NCBI GenBank assembly: GCA_029844215.1
Contig: CM056734.1
Coordinates: 12,844,501 to 12,908,500 of the forward strand
DNA: 64,000 nt
Source of the DNA: Przewalskia tangutica
Taxonomy: Eukaryota; Streptophyta; Magnoliopsida; Solanales; Solanaceae
Reading direction: 5' to 3'
The notes under the pieces are model-generated. The model made no database searches. It was not told the origin of the DNA and worked only from the letters and a program-made list of their open reading frames with translations. Within the stretch, counting starts at the first letter, position 1. The number at the start of each line of letters is the position of its first letter. The position numbers and the translations under genes were made by a program. Of this stretch, positions 1-9,969 are shown piece by piece.

Positions 1-180
1 TGGGTTGGGGGACCAAAAAATAAAACTAAAAAAGGCTGGTGCATTAAGCTCTCGCTATGCGAAGTCCGAAGTGACCACAAGGGTCTATCAGACGCACTTG
101 CATTTCAGAAGAGGTCGCTTCACGGCGAAACCCGTGGCAACAACTTACCAGTTACTCCAGTTACTCCAAGGCTCACTTAA
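1..180 (-). repeat. tRNA-derived SINE fragment (Au/TS-like)
   Basis: On the minus strand this reads like the head of a plant tRNA-derived SINE: an A-box-like stretch around 150-175 (gene-sense form GAGCCTTGGAGTAACTGG), then a B-box-like stretch around 122-138, then the 'agacccttgtggtc' segment near 75-90. A related copy lies at 16986-17141. The 3' end is cut by the window edge or degenerate. Family assignment is from memory of Solanaceae SINEs. Confidence 0.55.
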
Positions 181-373
181 AAAAAAAAACTAAGAGAAAT
201 GAAAAAAAAAAATGGTTTATTGCAAGGAAATTACAAATAAACAGTAAACTAGCTAATTGTCTGTACTCAAATGTACAAACAATACATACATAAAATAAAA
301 TTGTAGTACAAGCCTACAAGGGATGGAAGATGGCTCAGTAGCATAAGCAAAAGGACACTTCATCTGATTGCGT

Positions 374-3300
374 TTAAAGTAAAATCTCTTCTTGGACACT
401 CACATTAGGAGTCTTGTTTGGCAGGACAATGCTGTTGATTACCACTACTTCATCCTCAACCGACACAGATTCACCTGATTCCAATATATTATTTAGATAA
501 GCCACCACAAAAGTTTAATGTTGACAAATTTGTATGTACAAGAACTGTAACTAGGAATCTCGGAATAAGAAAATACAGTACCAAGAATTGTGATCCCGAG
601 CTTTGTGTTGTAGTCTCCTGCTGCCTGAAAACAGTTTGATTTAGCTTAGATACCTAATGTGAAGGGTAGGACTTGGAAAAGCAAATGGAATACTGGACGA
701 ACGCTACTCAGCTAGGATGGAAGTAGACTCAATGAGAAAGGATTAGACAGCCAATCTTAGGAATTCTCATCATAGAATTGATTTTGTTCACAAAATGTAG
801 TGATCAACACGAGTTCTTACTGTCGAGCACAACATTTACTTCATCTCAATGAAGAAAAGAATTCTCTTCATATAATACCTAGATTACAGCATTACACTCT
901 TGGAACTAATTTCATATAGCAAGTAAATTATCCAATTTTGATGTGAAAAAGTACTTCCGATTATTTGACTCTCCAAATTATCTCCTGGTAGACTTATGGG
1001 GTGTCAAGACCAAAGTTTTTTTCCCAGCAATGTACTTGATATATTTAAACAAGAATATAGCCACTTCCATCACTTACCTGGACTCTTGACCATCTGCCGA
1101 TTGAAGACTTCCAGCCAACAATTGCATGAATAACAACCGCATTTTCCTGGAAAGTGAACACCATGTTAAGACTATAGGATCGAATTCGCTCTTCAAGAAA
1201 CTGCTCGTCCAACAAGCAGTGCTGGGTGCGGCATATTCATGGAATGGCAAAGCGAACTCCCTTTCATAGATTCTCGAACCTCCGACAGACAGAATCTCCA
1301 TGCATGCGTTCTTTCTCTCCTCCCCTCAGCCATACATCCCTTTTTTTCCTTTGGCCCTTTTTGTTAGGCATTGAACCCCACCCCACAATTCCAGCAAATG
1401 TCATTGAAGTATCTCATGAGCTATGAGGTAGTGAAGTGGTACCTTGATTTCAACATCATCAAGGATAATACAACTGATGAGCCTGACACCAGCTCCAATA
1501 CGAGCATTAGCAGAAATTGAAACATTTGGACCCATCTGTTCAACATTTTAATTGACAAGTCAATTCTATAGGTGAAGGAAGGAGGTCATAAGTGATAGAA
1601 AAATCAGGGAAACTGTGGTCAAAAGTGTCTGGCGATTATTGATGAAAGAGAAAACAAAATTACAAAACTTTATGAGGGGAAGGATGGAAGTAAGCAAGAG
1701 CCATCAGAGATTGGTCTCATTAGATTCATAGATGCCAAACCGAGATCAGATTTAGTTGCAGCTTTGGCAATGTAGAAAATGCTGCAATACATGAACATCA
1801 TCCATACCAAGAATCAGATTCATTACAGAACAGATGATCTCGAGCAATTGCGTTGCAAACTTGCAGTAGTCAATACAAACTTGGCTATGAGCCTATATGT
1901 GTACGAAATAGAGGGTGTTTAATTGTTGCAAACACATATTGTCGTCAGTACACGAGAAAACATATCCTAGCTGCTTTACATATCATCAAAGTTATTGCAG
2001 TAAAATAAATATACATTAATCTCAATTAACCAACCATGACATCTACAGCATAATATAATAATCAGAATATGTTGACGTGTATCTGAGTATATCTACCTTT
2101 GCAGTTGGATGAACTTTAGCAGATGGATGGATATAAACATCACCACTGATGGTTGCAGTCTTTGAGCCATCCCCACTTGCCAAAAGATGTGGTGAGGTGG
2201 AACTATATTGAGCCAGGTAGAGACCAGAGCATTTCAAAGACATTCTGCAAAAGAAATAAACCCAACCATCACCTCAAATCTTGACATTTGAAATGGAAAA
2301 TCTGGGATGATGAGCACTTTATGTGATTGGCTCACCCTGGTGTTTTAATTTGTTCCCAGAAATCCAGGGTTTCATAGGTATATAGCTGCTTCTTCCCTGC
2401 AAGAGGTGTCAAAATATCTTGATCCAACCGTACAAAGTCTGTTGGAAGACTCCTGTCAAATAAGCTCGTATCAGGAAAGGAAAAGAAGGAACAAATTCTA
2501 AGTATTACTCAGTAGAAAAATTAACTTTACTGCTCCTATTAAGAGAAACCTCACTCATGAAGGGTTGTGACTCAGAGACCCATAATCCAGCTCAAGTAAC
2601 TGCACACCCCTACTTGACTTGCCTAGAACGGGGTGATTATTCATATGGTAATTTTGCAGAAAAAGCTTCTTTCAGGAGGTTATTATGAGACCAGATTACA
2701 GGATTCAATAAAGGTGCACAACTACAGAGTTCAATTGTTCAAACATTTCTAGCATTGTCTTGTTCAAACCAACTATGAGCAGACCTCAGGAAGATGCCAA
2801 AATCAAATGACTTAAGCTCAGGGTAAGTGTATGCTTCAAAGATCTAAGACTGGTCTCAGCTTTGGGGGACTCCTCAATGACAGTGAAGACAACAAGACAT
2901 ACACTTTTCCCTTTGAATAGCATTTACCGGTCAAACAGTGAGCAGTAACCTCTTCCATTCCATTAGACCATTACAGCTCAAAATAACAGGTGACCTTTTG
3001 GGAACATATGATAGTGTAGTAACATCATCCTATTGAAATGAATAACCTCAAAAACAAACTAACCATTATCCTTCAGAAGATTTAGTAATCAAAAATCTGC
3101 TCAGTATGCATTCTACTCAACAACTTAAAGAAGATAAGTATTTAACATTACCTTAAGAAACTTTTTTTTGATAAGGTAACAATACCCTAAGAAACTAAAG
3201 GTACAAATTATGCCAGCACCTAGAACCTTCTGTCCTAAAAAGTAATTATCAGCTACAGCAGTTATAAAGCTTCACCCTATTTCACCATCCACCAACCAAA

Positions 3301-5484
3301 ATGCTGAGATAAAGCAGTAAAATCAATGCTAAATCCGGATTGGAATTTGTGCCCTTTGGGATTCCAGCTGGTGCCAACTAAGTCTGTGAAACTTGACGAC
3401 GAAGAGAAAGAACCAACCATGTTGTTTAAGCAATTGAATAGAAGAATAAAAAATCACACACTAAGAATCTAAATACCATGTTGAGCTGCAACAGTGATAT
3501 CATTATGAGCGCGACTGCAAATCAGATAACTATATTAAGGTATCTAGAAAATGTCTATCACATGTAATGGGATAGGGAAATTATACCTATTTACTGGCTG
3601 AAGCGCTTCAAAGCTGGATACCCGCCTTAGGTTAGCTGCAAATGAAAAGAAAATACTTCATAAGATCACCCCATATAATAGTATTGCTTGAGACCAATCA
3701 CCGCATGGGTTTTAAGAAATTTGAATTCCAGATTAGATTAAGAAGACGTAATATTGTCCCAAGTCAATCACGGCACCGTTCAATTTCAGCAATTGTGCTG
3801 CGTCAATGTTCAAATCAGCCAATATGCTTCTAAGGTGAAAATGACACTAGAACAATGAGGCCAAAGGAACATATGGACCAAAAATCTCAGTTCTTTTAAC
3901 ATGAAAACACATAATCAAGGGAACCTCTAGTTATGATCATAGACTAACCTCTGTCTTTCCTCTGAGTGGATACTCCTTGAATAGCATTGAATATATCTGG
4001 TGTAAATACGTACACACCACAGTTGATGCGGTCACTCACCTGCATTCAGGTCATATTAGGCAAGAAACCATGGATATAAACCTACACATTTCTTAGTTTA
4101 TGCACATAAAATCCAAGAGTAAGTAAATGTTGGATATGGACGTACAAAAGTTTCAGGTTTCTCTGTGTAATGCAACAGTTCATTGGTAACGGGGTCAGCG
4201 ACCAGTTCTCCAAATTCACTAGCTGTCTCAGCAGACACCTGCACATTGAAACTCAAATAAGACTTTCAACCTGCTGTAATAACAATAATAGATGCTAATA
4301 AGCTATGAAATAGCCAAAAGCATGTGGTCTAGAAAAACAGTTGGAGAGCACTTTCATCTACCTTGCTGACAAGAATGGTTCCGATTCCGCCGTATCTTCT
4401 ATGAGCCTCTGCAAATTTGGAGCACAACAGATGGTAAAACTTGGGAAAATCAAACTCCAAATCACTATAGTACTCTTTATTGCAGAGAAGTTGATCAAGA
4501 GGGGAGAAGAGAGAAAGTTAAGAAGTGTGACCGAAGCATAAAGAGGGAAAGAAACAGCAAAGTACCAAGCATCTCAGGCAGTGGAAAGCTGCAGCAAACG
4601 TCGCAGTTCAGCAAAAATATATGTGACTGCCAGGTGAGATAAAATAACCACGTTAATGGTGATAGCTAAGTATGATGAGGCCATAGCCTCACTTAATTCT
4701 GCAGTTAGTTATTCCGAGTAATTAATACATGATCATCACAAGAATATAACGAGAAAAGTGAAGATTCAAACCGGGCTATCTTCCATAATTAGATCCCTGA
4801 AGTTGTAAAGGCCTCCAGCTGAACCATGTGGTTTGTCTTCCTTCAGGTATCTAGTAACAGTAAGTTCAATAGCATCATATATGAGCTCCAATATTGAGAA
4901 GTTGAGAAAATTCAGTGCACGGATAAGCAGGACAGTAGTGTAACCTGACAGGAATTCTAAGTTCATTCGAGATTGAGGAGACATATATTGCAAATTCACG
5001 CTCCTCATAGAAGCCAACAAGGTAGATCTGCGCTAGGTTTGGAATCTGAAAAGCCATGGTACAGAAGTTATTAGTTTAATACATAAAGTTTGGAACTTTG
5101 CACACCCTATTTGTCAATGAATGCAATAATTCTGAATATGCAGGCCCGATTTCTTTATCCTTAGAACACACCAAATTTCTATACCCATATTTGGCATTAG
5201 TTACATAGAAAAGCATTACCTTTTTACAGGCAGAGATGGGATGATGAACCATTGGTTGTCCCGCTAATGGAAAAAGTGGCTTTGGGATATTCAATGACAA
5301 TGGGCGGAAACGTGTACCTGTCATTGCACAAGATCTGAACTTTATTCAAAAACAAGATAATTTAATTGAAATGGATCAAGGGTTCACTTTATTCCTTATG
5401 AACTTGAATGGAATTAAAATGACTACCTTTGGTCGGTCCACCGACCATGATCACAGCCACAACTTTCTCCTCAGAACTTCCCAT
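374..5484 (-). CDS. KJC: GDP-mannose pyrophosphorylase alpha-type (KONJAC-like) protein, 15 exons
   Basis: Fifteen coding exons fit GT-AG borders: 5427-5484, 5220-5317, 4945-5045, 4772-4850, 4566-4626, 4362-4408, 4146-4238, 3949-4039, 3587-3635, 2336-2452, 2097-2244, 1443-1535, 1078-1146, 582-624, 374-474. They sum to 1248 nt, i.e. 415 aa plus stop, with no frame break. The N-terminal half is a nucleotidyltransferase fold: the VGGPTKGTRFRPLS loop (about residues 14-27), IPKPLFPLAGQPMVHH, and LLNCDVCCSF. The C-terminal half is a left-handed beta-helix of hexapeptides (GDVYIHPSAKVHPTAK, GPNVSISANARIGAGVRL). The expanded PTKGTRF loop marks the alpha/KONJAC subfamily, not the catalytic beta subunit (VTC1/CYT1). 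In Arabidopsis KONJAC proteins stimulate VTC1 in cytosolic GDP-mannose synthesis, which feeds glucomannan, N-glycans and ascorbate; that role is inferred here by family. The start is the only ATG giving the conserved MGSSEEKVVAVIMVGG opening. Confidence 0.95.
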
Positions 5485-6278
5485 TTCTATCACAATTCAG
5501 ATATCAAAACACGGAATTAAAGCTTAGCACAAATCAGCAACTCCAATTTTTTTAAACTTTACAATGAACACAACATTCACGTGACCGTAATATCTCAAAA
5601 GGGCAACTCAATTATTACAAGACAGAAACTTGAAAGTGACACTGCCCACAAAGATGAAGCAGAAAAAGAAAATTTAAAAAAAGTGGATGCGTGTGGTGTG
5701 GTGGACGACAATGTTGGGGAGATAGAGAGAAGAGAGGTACTGTAAGAATTGAGATGAATACTAAAAAAGATATGGGGAGAGATCTAGCGTAAACAAAAAT
5801 GGGTGGATCATATGCGACAAATACAATTAACCCATAGATTTCACTGGATATGTTCCTAAATTTCGACCTCTTTTTTCACATGGCTTCTAAAGAATTATTT
5901 GTATTTATGTTTTGATCATAAATGTCTAATTCAGGGTGTATTATAGCACCCAAAAAAACATTTTGTAAAAAGAAGAAGATATTTCAACCACCAAGAATTT
6001 CTGGTATTGAAAGTGCTCTATCTACAGTGGTTGTTAGATTTCTTGGGGAAAGACAGATCAGAAAAGAAAGAGATACTATTAGTACAACTAGTAATTTATC
6101 CGAAATAATGATGGAAAAACAATATAGTTATAACATTGACACTAAATAGCAAATTAAAAATTATAAAATGAATTGGAAAACAAAAGGTTAAAAGGAAAAA
6201 AATGTATAGTTGTGAGTTGTGCTTGTGACTACAATATTTTTCTTTTTATTTTATAATTTACGACTTTAAATAACTTAG
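5485..6278. other. Upstream flank of the GMPPA-like gene, no gene seen
   Basis: AT-rich sequence upstream of the minus-strand start at 5484. It should contain the promoter and 5' UTR of that gene, but no TATA box or element can be assigned with confidence. A 75-codon open stretch at 5922-6149 shows no recognisable similarity and is judged random. Confidence 0.5.
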
Positions 6279-7330
6279 TGCATGTTTGGATTGACTTTTG
6301 GGTACCCAGATTCTGGGTACCTACTTTCGTGAAAATCTGAAAATTGACATGTTTGGATTGTCAGAATCAATTCTGAAATCAATTTTGTCATTTATTTCAA
6401 CTTGAATTTTACCATTTCTTTTATTACCCTCTTTAATTTTCATCAACAACTTTATTCAATTCCATTACTCTCTTTAAATATCTAGAAATAATTACTAAAA
6501 AAATTTCAAATATACAACTTTCATCACCCTCTTTAAATATCTATAAATAATTACTAAAAAAATTCAAATATACAATTTTTCATTACCCTGTTTAAATATC
6601 TATAAATAATTACTAAAAAAAATTAAATATACTACTCATGTTCTGTTTTAATTAAAAAAAATCAAATATACTACTAAAGTTGACATTTGTTCATGTGTAA
6701 ATGCAGATTGAAACTTTTAAACTCCTCAAATATCCTAACGTTGTCCGATTATACGAGGATTATCCTTCTCTTTTCCTATTGTCTTCTTTCAAATACTTCG
6801 AATATTATTATTATAATATATTATATTTTGAACAAACAAGAAATAATATACCCAAGTTAAAGTATCGAAAAGTTTTATTATTTTTGAAGAATTGCCTGAA
6901 GCACCGCGGCGCCTCCTCCCAAGGATCGCGGCTCCTGTGTCGTGAAAAATCACTGGAACTTAGGCGCCGCGGCTCCTTCCCGATGGGCCGCGGCGCCTAG
7001 GCTCCAGTGATTTTTCACGATTTAGATACTATTTGCACTTTAATTAGTATTGTAATAATATTCTACTAATATTTAAGTATTATATTGCACTTTAATTTCT
7101 ATTATCTATTTGTAATTTTTATTTACATACTTCAATTTTTTAGTAATTTTTATTTATATATATTGACTAAATATCCATTTTGGTAATTCTACATTCAAAA
7201 GCAATTTTGATCAAAACTATCCAAACATAAATCAATTATAACAATCACTTTTAAATTGTTGCATCCAAACATAAATCAATTCTACCCGAATTAATTCTAT
7301 CCACCGCTAATCCAAAGTCCAAACACACCC
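6279..7330. mobile_element. Harbinger-type deletion derivative with GC-rich hairpin insert
   Basis: Both ends match the transposase-bearing element at 21207-22827. The left end shares the 'catgtttggattgac..gggtaccca' start and the repeated 'aaatatctagaaataattact' segments; the right end shares about 250 bp (7040-7290 versus 22500-22750). The ends are imperfect inverted repeats around a TGTTTGGA core. The transposase region is missing. In its place is unrelated AT-rich DNA plus a GC-rich block (6901-7020). A clean target duplication was not found, so exact ends are uncertain by several bases. Confidence 0.65.
6901..7020. repeat. GC-rich compound palindrome
   Basis: An 18-bp perfect inverted repeat (6940-6957 with 7003-7020, TCGTGAAAAATCACTGGA) encloses a second 12-bp perfect inverted repeat (TAGGCGCCGCGG, 6961-6972 with 6988-6999). 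A related palindromic copy precedes it at 6901-6939. The block is strikingly GC-rich in an AT-rich element. A pair of similar palindromes occurs at 59286-59395. Confidence 0.85.
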
Positions 7331-7496
7331 TTGCTCCAAGTTTCACAACCTTTATGCCACTCGTTTTTTCTTTTATATCTTCTCTTCTTATTAATAACAT
7401 CCAACGGCAACATGGTAATCTATCATGGGCTATCATCACTTACGATGGAAAAACGCATATTAATTAATATTAATAAGTACAAGCATGTAAGGCCGC

Positions 7497-7786
7497 TTGT
7501 ATTTTCTCCGTCCCATAATAAGTGTCAATTTAGCACCAAAAAAAAATATTTCAAAATATGTTACCTTATGAAATCGAGACATAAATTGACTATTTTTTCC
7601 CAATTATATCCTTACAAAAAAATGACAAGTTCTCAATGCAAAAAATACTTATTGGCAAGTTCTCTATTCAGACATAAATAATTACTACTCATGCATGCTC
7701 TAATTAAGAGGGAAAGGTAATTTATTTTTATTAAATATGGATAGTTTGGTAAATTTCACATTACATTATTGATTTCTTAATAGAAA
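7497..7786. repeat. Truncated Stowaway-type MITE
   Basis: The left end reads CTCCGTCCCATAATAAGTGTC, a Stowaway-type terminal repeat. The interior near 7690-7786 matches, in reverse, the interior of the intact MITE at 23543-23835 (shared 'aagaaatcaataatgtaatgtgaa' on the opposite strand). The right terminal repeat is absent, so the copy appears cut off where the next repeat starts. Confidence 0.6.
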
Positions 7787-8905
7787 AATTTACATGACAT
7801 AACTAACTATTAGTATCTAATTATATTTAGTAACTATAATTTGTTTTAATTATATCTCATAGCTAAAAGTTATATGTTAATTGACATCCATAGTTATACC
7901 AAAATACATTAGGTTTATGATTTGTATTTATCCCATTCTTCTCTCTCGCCTCTCTCTTCGTCCCTTTATCCGCCGCCGCCATCACTTGAGCAATGACGAT
8001 CATCTGATATTCAGATCCGTTGATTCCGCTTTGGACGCACAGGATCTCCACTGTTTTGATACGCACTGGAAATAGAGAAGTGGATTTGCTGGTGACTATT
8101 TACTACTCTGACAACTTGTCGGAGGTAAGCTCAGATAATTGATGGTTGTTGCTGTCAAGGTAGAGAATCGGTAATGGTGGTGTTGTTGGTGTGAGAGTGA
8201 CAAATAGGAGATGAGAAATAGTGATGTTGATGTGGCGGATGGCGGCGGAGATGGGAGGAAGAGGATGACGGTTGTTGTTTTTGGTGGTGGTGGAAGTGAC
8301 GGTGGCGTTATTTCAATGACGAATTTTATCGATCTGCTCGTTGGAGCTCACGACGGCACACAAAGGACGACTCATCACCGCTAGAGATCAAATTTTATTT
8401 TATTTTTTTGTATCTCAAATTGAGGTGTATTTAATTTTTTAGTGTATTCATAATTAGTGTAAACTCAGTATATTAGGGTGTATTTTATTTCTTGTATTAG
8501 TGTATTCGTTAAATTTTTAGTGTAAAATTCAGTGTTTTTGAATGTATTTTATTTCTTGTATTCATTATTTGAGTGTATTCATTATTTGAGTGTATTCATT
8601 AATTTTTATAAATAGAGTGAATTTAAATACATCTGAATATTTCCTTTTTTTTGCATTTATAGTTTTTAAATAAAACCGATTTTAAATATAATAAATTGAA
8701 TACAGTATAAAAGCAGCTACAAATGAATACATCTGATTTGAATACATCTTATTTGAATACAACTGAGTTGAATACATATGACAGCTGAGTTGAATACATC
8801 TGACTTGAATATAACAATTTTTATACAACGAGACCATTTTATTAATACATCGAGGTGTAGCAACTAAAAAGTAGCTATGCCCTGTAAATATTGAAACTAG
8901 CTATG
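7785..8905. mobile_element. MULE/MITE-like non-autonomous element with GC-rich interior
   Basis: Imperfect inverted ends can be aligned: GAAAAATTTACATGACATAAC near 7785 and the reverse of 'gctatgccctgtaaatattga' near 8875-8895. The left inner part has a pyrimidine-rich stretch and a CCGCCGCC run (7940-7985). The middle (8110-8390) is G-rich with GGTGGTG runs. The right part has clusters of 'gtgtattc' (8420-8610) followed by the inverted form 'gaatacat' (8720-8850). No intact ORF is seen. Assignment to a superfamily is inference; the GC-rich middle could be a captured gene fragment or simple-sequence drift. Confidence 0.4.
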
Positions 8906-9081
8906 ACAAATTTAAAACCCCTAAACTATAGTTATTTATGTAAATTTTACTTTTTAATATGTATATTTTTTATTAAGATAACACTTATTATAGGACATAG
9001 AGTATATAAAATCTTGAGAACGCCCAAGTTACTTTTATCTAACTTTCTATTGGTGGGCTTATGTTTATCCTTAGCCGGTGC

Positions 9082-9450
9082 TAGGGGTGGCCAACGGGCC
9101 GGGTCAGCCCGGTTCCGTCCCGACCCCGTTATTAAAAAAATATAAAAAATTTACAGTATCGGGACTCGAACCGGGATGGGACATGGTCTTGTCCCACTCG
9201 GACCCGCCCCGGTCCCGCTCAATCCCCTCCCCTTTACACAGAATAACTATTGCACCAACGACCATTTTATATTTTAGTCGTCGTGCAACAGTCATTTTTG
9301 GCTCCCCCACCCCCTTAATATTTATTTTTATCCGCTAAGTTATTATATTTACACTTTAACCCAATTTCCCAACTATAAATATCTCATTTTTTTCACAAAT
9401 CTTCCTACAATCTCTCTAATTTTAAGTATTGCATTTGACAAAATCCTAAA
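9082..9450 (+). mobile_element. hAT-type transposon 5' end
   Basis: CTAGGGGTGGCCAACGGGCC at about 9083 is the typical terminal motif of plant Ac-like hAT elements, which begin YAGGGGTGGCAA and are followed by mirrored GGGCCGGG and CCCGACCC tracts. The downstream 'ctataaatatctcatttttttcac' (about 9372-9396) resembles the promoter/leader of such elements. No matching right terminal repeat or transposase was found, so this is a 5' remnant. Confidence 0.6.
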
Positions 9451-9969
9451 TAAATCTGTAGCTTTACTTGTCACGGTTTTCATGATATCATCGTCTTAAT
9501 GTGCTTTTCTCCAAATGAAATGTTGCACGTAACGTGCACTTGGTGAATTGATGTAGTTTATATGATGAATCCAAGTTGACACGCTCAAATCTTCTTGATA
9601 AACTCACATTTCACCAAATTGTAATAATTGTATCATTATCATAGTTATGCGTTTACTCACACTCACGCAATCTAACTTACCCAATTGTTTTTTCCCCGGG
9701 CTCTACTCCAGCTATGGAACTAAGGGAAATCCCTTTTATTCTGGATGTAGCAAATTAAAGAACACTATCCAGATTAAAGATTGTCACTTTGATCTTAAAG
9801 ATGAAATAAACAGAAGAGGAAGGCAAAATATCAGTGAAAAATGCTGTCCATATTTTCTCCCTTCAGATACATTTATTAGACTTGATAACAACAAACAACT
9901 TTAGTTCTACATCAGATCAAGTTTCATCTCTGATTCGTCATGCACACGTTCCTCGACCACTTAAAAGTT
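9451..9969. other. 3' flank of the ALDH10 gene, no gene seen
   Basis: AT-rich DNA between the hAT remnant and the stop codon of the minus-strand ALDH10 gene. It probably contains that gene's 3' UTR; AATAAA-like hexamers on the minus strand are not distinctive enough to call a poly(A) site. Confidence 0.5.

Noticed and set aside
4605..4632. Apparent two-base frameshift in exon 5 of the GMPPA-like gene
   Set aside because: With the acceptor at CAG before TCACAT the frame is continuous (SHIFLLNCD) and the exon sum gives exactly 415 codons.
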